From: Henriciella sp.
Lineage (GTDB): Bacteria; Pseudomonadota; Alphaproteobacteria; Caulobacterales; Hyphomonadaceae
DNA: 53,239 nt
Direction of reading: 5' to 3'
Assembly: GCA_030066975.1 (NCBI GenBank)
Contig: JASJAO010000018.1
Location: forward strand, 1 to 53,239
Shown: piece by piece, positions 27,914-35,886 of the stretch
How positions within the stretch are numbered: the first letter of the stretch is position 1
Layout of the letters: each line of letters begins with the position of its first letter
Position numbers and translations under genes: made by a program
The notes under the pieces: model-generated
Told to the model about the DNA's origin: nothing
What the model saw: the letters and a program-made list of their open reading frames with translations, nothing else
The model's database searches: none

Positions 27914-29176
27914 CTATTCGACGATGATCGTCACTTCCGAACGACGGTTCAGAGGCTCGCGAACGCCATCGCGGGTCTCTTTCGCCAGTTCGTCCTCACC
28001 GCGCGCGGCGGTCGTGATCGATTCAGCGTCGACACCACGGCTCTGCAGGGCACCAGCAACAACCGCCGCACGACGTGCAGACAGACGCTGGTTATAGGCA
28101 GAGCTACCCGACGTATCGGTGTGGCCAACAATGGTCACATCGCCAGTCGAGCAATCGCTGCGGGCACGAACGTTGGCAATCGCCTGATCAATCACAGCCG
28201 ATGCCTGGCTGGTCAGATCCGCACCATCCCACTCGAAGTAAACCACGAATTCCTGGTTGACCGTTGAGCACGCTGCCACAGCAGGCGCCACTTGTTCCAC
28301 TGGAGGCGGAGGCGGCGGTGGAGGTGGCGGCGGTGGTGGTGGAGGTGGCGGTGGTGGAGGCGGTGGTGGTGGCGGCGGTGGCGGAGGTGCCACAGGTGCT
28401 GGCGCACCGAATGAATACCGCAGACCGATGGTCGCCGTGTGGTCTGTATAATCACCCTGATAAGCTTCAAGCGCACCGGTTGGATCAACACCGTCAAAGT
28501 CGAGATCCTGAACCGTGAAGACCCGATATCCCAGATCCAGCATCAAACGCTCGCTCAGCGCATAGCCAAGACCTGCAAGGCCCTGATAAGCCACACCGCT
28601 GTCGCTGTCATTGAAACCGTTTGCACGGAATACGCCGTCGACTTCGCCCGCTGCGTTGATTTCAGTAACCGCGAGAGACCGGACATTGGCTTTGACTGTC
28701 GCGTAACCGATACCGGCACCGAGATAGGGCTGCAGCCTGCCGCCACGATTGAAATCGTAGAGACCGTTCAGCATCGCGTCGGATACAGTGATATCGCCAT
28801 CTGTGTGTGCGGAGTAGATCGCACGCGCTGGCCCCAACCCAACGATGTCATCAGGAATTGGACCCATTGGACCGGCATTGATGCCTTCAGAGGCGTCCAG
28901 CCCACCCGCACGATGGCCAAGAACACCCTCAACACGGAAGCCCGAATCGAATGCGTAGCCGAAGCCGAGATTACCACCAATGACGCTGTCATCTTCGGTA
29001 ATCTCCGAATCTCCAGCCAGCGTGTAAGGTGTGTTGAATGGTGCGTCGTGATCTAATGTCCCGTCGAACGTAAAGCCGAAGTCGGCACGACCGTACCAAC
29101 CTTCCTCAGCAAATGCGACATTACCAGCGGATGCCATGGCGGCCGCGGCTGTCGCGCACATCAGAGTTTTTTTCAT
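27914..29176 (-). CDS. OmpA-family outer-membrane protein with polyproline linker
   Basis: A 420-residue porin-like protein. A signal peptide (1-23, MKKTLMCATAAAAMASAG...) is followed by an eight-stranded beta-barrel domain (about 24-262) with EEGWYGRADFGFTF, LQPYLGAGIGYA and TATIGLRYSFG. A run of 29 prolines (264-292) replaces the usual hinge. The OmpA peptidoglycan-binding domain follows, with VVYFEWDGADLT, VGHTDTSGSSAYNQRLSARR and PLNRRSEVTI. It likely anchors the outer membrane to the wall. GGGGAAGAG precedes the ATG; an upstream in-frame ATG (29188) is less likely. The 235-base upstream spacer has no clear promoter. Confidence 0.94.
   Translation of the reverse strand: MKKTLMCATAAAAMASAGNVAFAEEGWYGRADFGFTFDGTLDHDAPFNTPYTLAGDSEITEDDSVIGGNLGFGYAFDSGFRVEGVLGHRAGGLDASEGINAGPMGPIPDDIVGLGPARAIYSAHTDGDITVSDAMLNGLYDFNRGGRLQPYLGAGIGYATVKANVRSLAVTEINAAGEVDGVFRANGFNDSDSGVAYQGLAGLGYALSERLMLDLGYRVFTVQDLDFDGVDPTGALEAYQGDYTDHTATIGLRYSFGAPAPVAPPPPPPPPPPPPPPPPPPPPPPPPPPPPPVEQVAPAVAACSTVNQEFVVYFEWDGADLTSQASAVIDQAIANVRARSDCSTGDVTIVGHTDTSGSSAYNQRLSARRAAVVAGALQSRGVDAESITTAARGEDELAKETRDGVREPLNRRSEVTIIVE
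28301..28387 (-). repeat. Proline-codon tract (29 codons)
   Basis: Twenty-nine consecutive CCN codons encode the linker of the OmpA-type protein. Codons vary at the third base, so it is not a pure trinucleotide repeat, but it is low-complexity DNA likely to change length. Such a tract would need elongation factor P to be translated efficiently. Confidence 0.95.
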
Positions 29177-29423
29177 ACTCTTCCCCATTGTGTCTGCCGT
29201 GAGGACACCATTGTCTCACGACCGCAGGATCTTACGGAATCATCCGCAGAAACCGATACCTACGCGCTTTCTAACGACTAAGCGAGAGATCAGTTGCAAC
29301 AAATCCGCAATCCACCCGTTTTTTGTAGAGACGCGCGTGTTATTTGCAACAGCTATCTGCCGCGCTTTCCCCCACAAAACCTAGAAAAAACAGGGTAAAG
29401 CAGGCCCAGTACATTAACTTTCG

Positions 29424-30200
29424 CTAATTCTGGAGCCCCCGTCCTCTCGCGGTCACGGCCTGTCGTGCCTGTTCAACGCTTTCTGCTGTCACGCTGGCGG
29501 CATGGTCAGCTGATCGCCGGATCTCCATGTCCAGCCCGGCACCAAAACTGGTTGCGAATCCATCATCAATGACGGCCTTGTACTGTCGCAGCATCACTGG
29601 ATCACAGCTGGCCATCTCGTGGGCGAGCTTGCGGGCGGCTGGCAGCAGGTCCTCGGCGCTGTAGACGCGATTGACCAGGCCCCAGCGCTCAGCGGTCTCT
29701 GCGTCCAGGAAGTTTCCAGAGAAGGACAGCTCCTTGGCCCGACTGATGCCGATCAACCGCGACAGGCGCTGCGACAGGCCCCATCCCGGCATTATGCCGA
29801 CTCGCGCATGCGTATCTGCGAATTTGGCGTTCTCCGAGGCCAGCAACACATCGCACATCAGGGCGAGCTCGAAGCCGCCGGTAATCGCAAACCCATTGAT
29901 CGCCCCGATAATCGGCCATGGAAACGCCGCCAGACCCTTTGCGAGATCAATGCTGCCGCCATCGGCGCCGAGCGCAAACCCGGTCTGGCCCGCCTCTTTC
30001 AAGTCTACACCGGCCGTGAAAGCCCGCCCAGCCCCGGTGAGGATGGCAACGCGGACCGTGTCGTCTCCTGCCAACTCGTCGAATGTTTTGACGAGTTCAG
30101 CTCGCAAGGCGCGATTCAGCGCATTCAGGGACTCTGGACGGTTCAGAGTTACGACGGCCACGGGCCCATCGCGCTCCAACAGGACGGTTTTCTCTGTCAC
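29424..30200 (-). CDS. Enoyl-CoA hydratase/isomerase family protein
   Basis: A 258-residue crotonase-fold protein. The CoA-binding loop VVTLNRPESLNALNRAL and oxyanion motifs AGRAFTAGVDLKE and GFAITGGFELALMCD are present. The first catalytic Glu (GGFE) is present; at the second position, 20 residues on, the sequence is FADTHARVG with His instead of Glu, a variant in several annotated hydratases of uncertain activity. A GTG start is used (AGGAGG 8 bases upstream). The CinA-N gene upstream on the same strand is 17 bases away, so they may be co-transcribed. Confidence 0.9.
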   Translation of the reverse strand: MTEKTVLLERDGPVAVVTLNRPESLNALNRALRAELVKTFDELAGDDTVRVAILTGAGRAFTAGVDLKEAGQTGFALGADGGSIDLAKGLAAFPWPIIGAINGFAITGGFELALMCDVLLASENAKFADTHARVGIMPGWGLSQRLSRLIGISRAKELSFSGNFLDAETAERWGLVNRVYSAEDLLPAARKLAHEMASCDPVMLRQYKAVIDDGFATSFGAGLDMEIRRSADHAASVTAESVEQARQAVTARGRGLQN

Positions 30201-30217
30201 GCTTGTTTCCTCCTTTT

Positions 30218-31018
30218 CTATTTGACGCCGGTCTCAAGGCCACCGTCGCTGGTAACATCCCCGCTAATGCGTTCCGGTTCCACGCCTTGGGCCGCGACAA
30301 GGGCTTCGAGCGCATCACCAGCGCGTCCAAGCGCTGCGATGTCTGCGCTGCGGGCAACGAGGGCCACGCCATGGTCCGTCACACTTCTGAACCAGGGATA
30401 AGATCCAAGGCTGACCGACTCAAAGTCTGCCTCTAAAGCACCGAGCGCTGTGGCGAGATCGCCCTCTCGCAAGCCTGCGCCGCGCACCGTGAGGCTCTCC
30501 ACCACAATGCCGGTTTCAAGCCGGTGACCGATATCACCGAGCATTCCGGTGACGATTTTCGGAACCCCAGCCAGGGTAAAGACGTTGCCAGTTTGAAATC
30601 CCGGCGCGCCGGAGACCGGATTGGCAATCAGCGACGCGCCGTCGGGCACTCGCGCCATTCGGCGCCTCGCCGGTGTGAACTCGGTGTTCGCTGCGGCATA
30701 GCGCTCGGACAGAATTTTGAGCGCTTCCGGATGCTCACCAATCGCCACACCGAAGGCCGCCGCGATCGCATCAGCGGTGATGTCATCATGCGTCGGACCG
30801 ATCCCACCGGTCGTGAACACATAAGTATACTGCGCACGCAGGGCGTTCACCGCAGCCACGATGGCAGGCTGCTCGTCTGACACAATTCGAACTTCCCGGA
30901 CCGGAATGCCATAGGGGGCGAGAAACCGCGCGATCGACTGGGTATTGATGTCGCGCGTCCTACCGGACAGGAGTTCGTCCCCGATCAGACAGATGGCGGC
31001 GGTGGGTTGGGCTTTCAT
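30218..31018 (-). CDS. CinA N-terminal (MoaB/MogA-type) domain protein
   Basis: A 266-residue protein of the competence/damage-inducible CinA N-terminal family. [19 protein letters not shown] is the family signature. [20 protein letters not shown] is the molybdopterin-binding-like loop, and [20 protein letters not shown] follows. It lacks the C-terminal deamidase domain (PncC), which would be separate. ADP-ribose or NMN recycling pyrophosphatase activity is known for CinA relatives; assignment to this protein is inference. It is divergent from rnhA, with the two starts about 94 bases apart. Confidence 0.85.
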   Translation of the reverse strand: MKAQPTAAICLIGDELLSGRTRDINTQSIARFLAPYGIPVREVRIVSDEQPAIVAAVNALRAQYTYVFTTGGIGPTHDDITADAIAAAFGVAIGEHPEALKILSERYAAANTEFTPARRRMARVPDGASLIANPVSGAPGFQTGNVFTLAGVPKIVTGMLGDIGHRLETGIVVESLTVRGAGLREGDLATALGALEADFESVSLGSYPWFRSVTDHGVALVARSADIAALGRAGDALEALVAAQGVEPERISGDVTSDGGLETGVK

Positions 31019-31111
31019 CGCGACAACTTAGGTCGCATACCTCTCAAAGCCTACCCCTTGCGTCGCGAGAGAGGCCTTGAACGGACGATCGAAACAGGCC
31101 ACTTCGGCGCG

Positions 31112-31558
31112 ATGAAGAAAACACAAGTCAGCATTTGGACAGACGGTGCTTGCAGCGGTAACCCCGGCCCGGGCGGGTGGGGTGTCCTGTTGAAATCGGG
31201 CAGCCGTGAGAAAGAACTGTATGGTGGCGAGCCCGAGACCACCAATAACCGCATGGAACTGATGGCCGCGATCGAAGCGCTGAATGCGCTGAAGACGGCT
31301 TCGAATGTCCAACTGCACACGGACAGCACCTATGTGAAAGACGGCCTGACCAAATGGATCCATGGCTGGAAACGGAATGGGTGGAAAACCTCGGCCAAGA
31401 AACCGGTGAAAAACAAGGATCTGTGGCAAGCCTTGGACGAGGCTTGTGCACGTCACACGATCGAGTGGATCTGGGTCAAGGGCCACGCGGGCGACCCGGG
31501 CAATGAACGCGCCGACGAGTTGGCGCGCCGCGGGGCCGAGGACATGAAGGCGCGATAA
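31112..31558 (+). CDS. rnhA: Ribonuclease HI
   Basis: RNase HI degrades RNA in RNA:DNA hybrids. The 148 residues have [19 protein letters not shown] (catalytic Asp11), the Glu in [14 protein letters not shown], the Asp in [12 protein letters not shown], and the final Asp in [21 protein letters not shown] is the basic substrate handle. The ATG at 31112 gives the family N-terminus. Confidence 0.97.
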   Translation: MKKTQVSIWTDGACSGNPGPGGWGVLLKSGSREKELYGGEPETTNNRMELMAAIEALNALKTASNVQLHTDSTYVKDGLTKWIHGWKRNGWKTSAKKPVKNKDLWQALDEACARHTIEWIWVKGHAGDPGNERADELARRGAEDMKAR

Positions 31559-31565
31559 CGCGAAC

Positions 31566-31590
31566 GTGACGCAGCGTGACACCGCGTCAC
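31566..31590. promoter_or_regulatory. GTGACGC inverted repeat
   Basis: GTGACGC (31566-31572) and GCGTCAC (31584-31590) form a perfect 7-base inverted repeat, with another GCGTGAC inside the spacer. It sits about 45 bases before the ATG of the thioredoxin lipoprotein and after rnhA. An operator or a weak rnhA transcript-end hairpin are both possible. Confidence 0.3.
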
Positions 31591-31633
31591 TGTCAGCGCG
31601 TGATACTTCGAAATCTCCAAAAGGAGATCTACA

Positions 31634-32083
31634 ATGCGTTCACTCATCACCGCCGCTGCGCTCGCCATCACCGTCGCCTGCTCAGGAAGCTCTGTCGCTG
31701 AACCAGCCAGCATCGCCGCGACAGTACCGATCACTGCGCCGATGGAAGACACACGTTTGATCGCCGTGATCAGCTATGCGAGCTGGTGTGGCAGCTGCAA
31801 AGTGCTCGACCCAAAGATTTCAGACGTGAAATCGTCCAACACGTTTGAAGGCGTGGAATTCTTTGCACTCGACTATTCGGCCCGCGACAAGGACGCTTTC
31901 TACACCGATGCAGAGACGCTCGGGATATCGGACACGCTCTCGGCCCGGTTTGACGGCAAGGTGAAGACCGGCCTGATGTTCCTGATCGATACCGAAACCG
32001 GCGACATCGTCTCCGAGATCACCAAGGATATGGATGAAGCTGCGATCACAGCCGCCATCAACGCCGCTACAGCAACGAGTTAG
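31634..32083 (+). CDS. Thioredoxin-like lipoprotein
   Basis: A 149-residue protein with a lipoprotein signal (MRSLITAAALAITVAC, Cys16) and a thioredoxin-like domain. The redox motif is WCGSC (Cys52, Cys55) within SYASWCGSCKVLDPKI. GLMFLIDTETGDIV replaces the usual cis-proline strand, so this is a divergent member. A strong AAAAGGAG site precedes the ATG. It is probably a periplasm-facing, membrane-anchored thiol protein; partners are unknown. Confidence 0.85.
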   Translation: MRSLITAAALAITVACSGSSVAEPASIAATVPITAPMEDTRLIAVISYASWCGSCKVLDPKISDVKSSNTFEGVEFFALDYSARDKDAFYTDAETLGISDTLSARFDGKVKTGLMFLIDTETGDIVSEITKDMDEAAITAAINAATATS

Positions 32084-32121
32084 ACCTGACGCCGGTTCCA
32101 GAGACCGCTGCTCAGAGGCGA

Positions 32122-32958
32122 TCAGCTGAACCGTCCGTCATCGACGATCGCCTGATAGTCCTTCAGAACCTCGTCAAACCGCTGCTCGATACCGGCTTTG
32201 AAGTCGGCATGCGTGAAGACGTAGAGGCGGTTGGCCTCGACGCAATCAGCCGTCCACTCGGCGACCGCGTCTGCGTCCAGCCCGCCTTCAATGACGGCCG
32301 CCATCTGCTGATAGGTCGGGTCGGACTGTGCTTGTTCCAGGGTCGGTCCGCCGGAGGGGCGTTCAAATCCGGTCTTGTGGATGTTGGTGTTGACCCAGCC
32401 CGGGCAGAGCGCACTCACGCCGATCCCCTCGCCCGCAAGCTCATTTCTCAAGGTTTCTGAATAGCCAACGACCGCAAATTTGGTCGCATTGTAGGGCGCA
32501 GCCCCCGGCAAGGCGGCATGTCCGGCCATGGATGCCGTATTGACGATGTGGCCGCCCTCGCCTTGCGCCTGCAGGATCGGGGTAAACACTTCCACACCAT
32601 GCACCACGCCCATGAGGTTGATGTCGACTATCCAGCGCCAGTCTTCGATTGGGATTGCGCCGGGCTGGCCGCCAATCGCGACCCCTGCATTGTTCACAAC
32701 CAGATGCACTTTACCAAACCGCTCAAGCGTGGCCTTCGCAGCGGCCTTCACCGCCTCCAGGTCAGTCACATCACAGACGACAGACCCGACCTCTGCGCCG
32801 CTGGCGCGCAAGTCGGCCTCTGCCTTAGCGAGGCCATCGGCGTCTCGATCCGACAGCATCACTTTCGCCCCACGCCGGGCAAACGCCTTTGCCATAGCCA
32901 GGCCGAGGCCACTGGCCGCGCCCGTGATGAACGCCACTCGTCCGGAAATCTCCGTCAT
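32122..32958 (-). CDS. Short-chain dehydrogenase/reductase
   Basis: A 278-residue classical SDR. The NAD(P)-binding motif is TGAASGLG (12-19), with NNAG at 89-92. A Ser in HIVNTASMAGHAA and the catalytic YNATK complete the triad. The Asp after the second strand (MLSDRDADG) suggests NAD preference. The substrate is unknown. Twenty-seven bases separate it from the nitronate monooxygenase gene upstream, implying a two-gene operon. Confidence 0.92.
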   Translation of the reverse strand: MTEISGRVAFITGAASGLGLAMAKAFARRGAKVMLSDRDADGLAKAEADLRASGAEVGSVVCDVTDLEAVKAAAKATLERFGKVHLVVNNAGVAIGGQPGAIPIEDWRWIVDINLMGVVHGVEVFTPILQAQGEGGHIVNTASMAGHAALPGAAPYNATKFAVVGYSETLRNELAGEGIGVSALCPGWVNTNIHKTGFERPSGGPTLEQAQSDPTYQQMAAVIEGGLDADAVAEWTADCVEANRLYVFTHADFKAGIEQRFDEVLKDYQAIVDDGRFS

Positions 32959-32985
32959 TCATTGTCTCCTGAAGACTGTGAAAAC

Positions 32986-33975
32986 TTAAGCGTCGACGGT
33001 GCCTTTCGAGAACGCCGCCAGGCGCTGATTGATGATCTCGTCAGCCTCTTTCATGATGCGATCGATCAGTTCCTGACAGGTCGGAATATCATGGATCAGC
33101 CCGGCAACCATGCCACAGGACCAGGCCCCGGCATCCATGTCCCCTTCCATCATGATGCGCGGATAAACGCCCGCCACCTCATCGATGATGTCTTCGAATT
33201 TCAGCTTGTCGCCGAGCATTTTCTCTTTCTCGATCAGGCGCTCAACCGCATCATTGGTCAGCACGCGCTCTGTATTGCGCAGGCTGCGCATGACGAGACG
33301 GGTATCGAGTTCAGAGGCGTCGACAATGGCCTGTTTCACGTTCTCATGCACCGGGGCTTCCTTGGTCGCGATGAAGCGTGTGCCCATGTTCATGCCGTCT
33401 GCCCCCATCGCCAGAGAAGCAACCAGCGACCGGCCATCAGCCTGTCCACCGGAAGACACAAACGGAATATCCAGCTCATCCGCCGCGCGCGGCAACAGGA
33501 TCATGTTCGGCACATCGTCCTCGCCCGGGTGACCACCGCACTCAAAGCCATCAACAGAGACCGCGTCGCAGCCAATGTCCTGCGCTTTCAGGGAATGGCG
33601 CACCGAAGTGCATTTATGGATCACCTTGATTCCGGCATCTTTCAGGTGCGGCAGGACCTGCTGCGGATTACGCCCCGCCGTCTCAACGACTTTCACGCCG
33701 CCATCGATGACCGCTTTCACAATCGCGGGATAATCCGGTGGGTTCAGCGTTGGCAGGAAGGTGATGTTTACCCCAAACGGCTTGTCCGTCATGTCCCGAC
33801 ATTTGGCGATTTCATTGGCGAGATCTTGCGGCGTTTTTTGAGTCAGGCCGGTAATGATGCCAAGCCCGCCCGCATTGGAAACCGCCGCAGCCATTTCCGC
33901 GAAACCGACATAATGCATTCCGCCCTGAATGATCGGATGCTCGATGCCGAACATTTCTGTAATCGCTGTCTTCAT
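32986..33975 (-). CDS. Nitronate monooxygenase family (NPD-like) FMN protein
   Basis: A 329-residue TIM-barrel flavoprotein of the NPD / enoyl-reductase-II-like family. EHPIIQGGMHYVGFAEMAAA is the FMN-binding start. SNAGGLGIITGLT, HKCTSVRHSLKA, VDGFECGGHPGEDD (conserved His) and GGQADGRSLVASLAMGADGM (phosphate-binding) follow. Family members oxidise alkyl nitronates or reduce enoyl groups, and sequence alone does not decide between them. GGAGGACATGAC precedes the ATG at 33975, supporting that start. Confidence 0.88.
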   Translation of the reverse strand: MKTAITEMFGIEHPIIQGGMHYVGFAEMAAAVSNAGGLGIITGLTQKTPQDLANEIAKCRDMTDKPFGVNITFLPTLNPPDYPAIVKAVIDGGVKVVETAGRNPQQVLPHLKDAGIKVIHKCTSVRHSLKAQDIGCDAVSVDGFECGGHPGEDDVPNMILLPRAADELDIPFVSSGGQADGRSLVASLAMGADGMNMGTRFIATKEAPVHENVKQAIVDASELDTRLVMRSLRNTERVLTNDAVERLIEKEKMLGDKLKFEDIIDEVAGVYPRIMMEGDMDAGAWSCGMVAGLIHDIPTCQELIDRIMKEADEIINQRLAAFSKGTVDA

Positions 33976-34069
33976 GTCATGTCCTCCGTGATTGCCCCCA
34001 CAATGCCTACAGACAGGTGGTGGCTGCAAGCCTGACGGAGGGAAAAGCGGGTCGGCATGTCATTGCCAA

Positions 34070-34151
34070 GCGCTAAGAGGCTGCGCCTCACGCTTGGCGA
34101 AGCAGGTTCCGTATCGCGCCTTCGGCGCTCACATGAACCGAGCTCAGGGCT
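34070..34151. repeat. Dispersed palindromic repeat, copy 2
   Basis: The second copy of the repeat at 162-241, same orientation, with the core AGCAGGTTCCGTATCGCG and CTCACATGAACC preserved. The inner hairpin is one base longer on each arm (GCGCCTTCGGCGC), a compensating change that keeps the stem. This suggests selection on the folded form. It lies just upstream of the nitronate monooxygenase start region. Confidence 0.6.
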
Positions 34152-34217
34152 GTTTTCTTTCTCTGATTGTTTGCGCCAGCATGTGTGTCCGGCCAGCGCT
34201 TTGGCGCGGGTCGGTGA

Positions 34218-34754
34218 TCAGAGTGGTGGCACTTTCCGGGAGGACAGGAGAGAGGGCGGGCCTTGGCCGCCTATGGTGCTCGTGAACAGGCCCCACCCCG
34301 ACCCTCCCCAAAATGGGGAGGGGGGTTCTGAGCCAGTTAAGCCTCGCGGCGTGATCGCGTCCCGAAGGGTCCCCTCCCCATTTTGGGGAGGGTTAGGGTG
34401 GGGAAATATCGATTGTCGGCGTGGATCGTTCGCGATCGCCGGGTCAACCGCCTCGGCAAGACGGCGTCCTGGCAATAGGGCCGCCAGGTCGGCAGGCCTC
34501 CAAAGCTTCGGCGCGCGTGGATCATCGCTGAGAAAAAGGAGATCGACCCGCCCGGTTTGGCGGCAGATGGAGAGGATACCTTCCTCACGCTCCGCGTGCT
34601 CGCACCACGCGGCCAGTGCCAGCAACTGCACAAACACATACGGCCACAACCAGACCGGTACAGGCCGATAGAAACGAGATTGCAGCGCAAGATCCATGTC
34701 CAGGAGTGTAAGCCAGATTTTCCGGTGTTGGATAAATTGGGGACTATCCAACAT
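34218..34754 (-). CDS. Unrecognised ORF with C-terminus rewritten by a repeat
   Basis: From the ATG at 34754 (or 34697) the frame gives a protein-like region with one membrane-type segment (FYRPVPVWLWPYVFVQLLAL) and a charged part (HAEREEGILSICRQTGRVD). Past about residue 115 the frame runs through both arms of a DNA inverted repeat and becomes PHPNPPQNGEG ... SPFWGGSGWG, the peptide typical of translated intergenic repeats. The original C-terminus has probably been lost. No family is recognised. The opposite strand is Arg/Ser-rich and less likely coding. It may be a decaying gene. Confidence 0.35.
   Translation of the reverse strand: MLDSPQFIQHRKIWLTLLDMDLALQSRFYRPVPVWLWPYVFVQLLALAAWCEHAEREEGILSICRQTGRVDLLFLSDDPRAPKLWRPADLAALLPGRRLAEAVDPAIANDPRRQSIFPHPNPPQNGEGTLRDAITPRGLTGSEPPSPFWGGSGWGLFTSTIGGQGPPSLLSSRKVPPL
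34291..34403. repeat. Inverted repeat of CCTCCCC-rich elements
   Basis: Arm 1 (34291-34323) and arm 2 (34371-34403) are near-perfect inverted copies differing at a couple of bases. Each contains its own hairpin, CCTCCCC facing GGGGAGG around AAAA or TTTT. Forty-seven bases separate them. Similar GGGGAGGGTTAGGGTGGGG elements are widespread dispersed repeats in Proteobacteria. Confidence 0.8.
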
Positions 34755-34760
34755 TGGATA
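34727..34760. promoter_or_regulatory. Three TTGGATA/TATCCAA half-sites
   Basis: GTTGGATA at 34727-34734, TATCCAAC at 34745-34752 and TTGGATA at 34754-34760 form two overlapping inverted repeats. Sites two and three make the palindrome TATCCAACATTGGATA, which also contains the candidate ATG of the minus-strand ORF. A regulator binding site is possible. A further ATTTGG/CCAAAT repeat lies at 34811-34828. Confidence 0.35.
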
Positions 34761-34878
34761 GCTTGCAAAGGGAGGCCTGAGACGCTCTGAATAGGACTCT
34801 TGCGAGTTCGATTTGGTCCCTGCCAAATAATCCATGTAGAATGTGGCTATTGAGCTAGAGACTTTTGGAAACCCCGCA

Positions 34879-35178
34879 ATGATCAGTAAACTTCTTCATA
34901 TCGTGCTGCCATCTCTCCTTTTGACAGGCTTGATAATTTTTAGTGCTTCGATCGCTGGCGGCGGTTGCTTACCACCAGCAACATGTGCCGGGACTGAGCT
35001 TAGCCCGCTCGAAAGTCTAAAAGCGCTCACAGCGAATCCTCTGCTCGCAGTTTCTGGTGTGATTTTGGTGCTCTCGATGCTGTCGATGTCTTTCGTCGTC
35101 GGAGCAATCCTGACCGTGATTCTATATGGCGGGATAATCTGGTGGCTCATTTGGGGTATAGGTCGCTCGCGCAGGTAG
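34879..35178 (+). CDS. Small multi-span membrane protein, unknown
   Basis: A 99-residue protein with three hydrophobic segments: LLHIVLPSLLLTGLIIFSAS, then LLAVSGVILVLSMLSMSFVV, then ILTVILYGGIIWWLIWGIG. A short Cys-containing loop (GGGCLPPATCAG) lies between the first and second. It ends in a basic tail. The start is uncertain: ATG 34879 with a weak GGAAA site, or a GTG at 34843. Base composition is lower in GC than the flanking genes. No family is recognised; it sits in the accessory patch next to an immunity-like small protein. Confidence 0.55.
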   Translation: MISKLLHIVLPSLLLTGLIIFSASIAGGGCLPPATCAGTELSPLESLKALTANPLLAVSGVILVLSMLSMSFVVGAILTVILYGGIIWWLIWGIGRSRR

Positions 35179-35270
35179 CGCGTCTGCAGCGAGGCGACCT
35201 AAATTCGCCCCGATCGAGCCATTTGTGTATTAATTTACCTTCTAGCTGGGTTCATGTATATGATGAACCT

Positions 35271-35513
35271 GTGAAGTATTCAGATGGACAAGAAGCGCGA
35301 ATTGGAGACCAAGTCCGGCTCGGAGAAACAAGCTTCGGTACCGTTGTTTGTGACATCGATACGGGTAATTGCTCCGAAGGAAACTCTAAGGAGCAATGGG
35401 CCTACTTAAAAACCGGCGTAATGATCGATTTTTCGGATTTCGGTCTAATACACTACGAAAGCCCTGAGCCAGACCTTGTCTTAATTCGACGGCAGTACGA
35501 TCCTGAAATTTAA
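35271..35513 (+). CDS. Small acidic cytoplasmic protein, immunity-like
   Basis: About 80 residues from the GTG at 35271: KYSDGQEARIGDQVRLG, GTVVCDIDTGNC, QWAYLKTGVMIDFSDFGLIH and a DLVLIRRQ end. The small beta-rich fold and short length resemble hypothetical proteins sometimes found beside polymorphic toxins, but I cannot name a family and no toxin is present. A tiny ATG...TGA frame (from 35254) ends overlapping the GTG, which may couple translation. Lower GC than neighbours suggests acquisition by transfer. Confidence 0.5.
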   Translation: MKYSDGQEARIGDQVRLGETSFGTVVCDIDTGNCSEGNSKEQWAYLKTGVMIDFSDFGLIHYESPEPDLVLIRRQYDPEI

Positions 35514-35886
35514 CTTGGCTCCATAGTAACAACCAACAATCACGGCGATTTAAAGAACAGTAATTGTCAGAAACGAACGCGTTCGATTTGGCTTAGAGCA
35601 ATCTCCTCGCTGCGCCGGTCATAGAGTCGCGTTATACGCGGGCTTGCGTTCCGCCCGCGCGCCCAAACGCTCGCATCAGACGCGGGCTGAACCAAAAAGA
35701 TTTGGTGCGCGAGCGTCTTCAAATCGCCCCAACTCGGACGCACCTAATCCTCCAATTGGACGAGCACAGCGACAATCAACGTCGCTTGGTCCTCGGCGCT
35801 GATGGGGCCGGGTGCCTTACGGCCCATTGCCAGCTTCGCCGTTCGCTGAGAGACTTCCCGAGAACGTTAAAAGGGAGGCCCCAACG
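35514..35886. other. Intergenic stretch with hairpins and a possible gene remnant
   Basis: No intact gene is seen in these 373 bases. CGCGGGC (35637-35643) pairs with GCCCGCG (35653-35659), and ACCAAA (35691-35696) with TTTGGT (35701-35706). On the minus strand, 35744-35866 reads a protein-like tail (KLAMGRKAPGPISAEDQATL, then IVAVLVQLED and stop) with a stop just upstream. It could be the last 40 residues of a lost gene. The final 30 bases hold the leader of the hydrolase gene with GGGAGG. Confidence 0.3.

Noticed and set aside
28257..28451. Plus-strand polyglycine open frame
   Set aside because: It is the complement of the proline-codon tract of the OmpA-type gene.
32518..34035. 505-residue plus-strand open frame
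   Set aside because: Antisense to the SDR and nitronate monooxygenase genes, both with full family motifs; the translated product has no domain pattern.
34057..34671. 204-residue plus-strand frame in the repeat-rich patch
   Set aside because: Arg/Ser-rich with two translated repeat arms; the minus strand is more protein-like.
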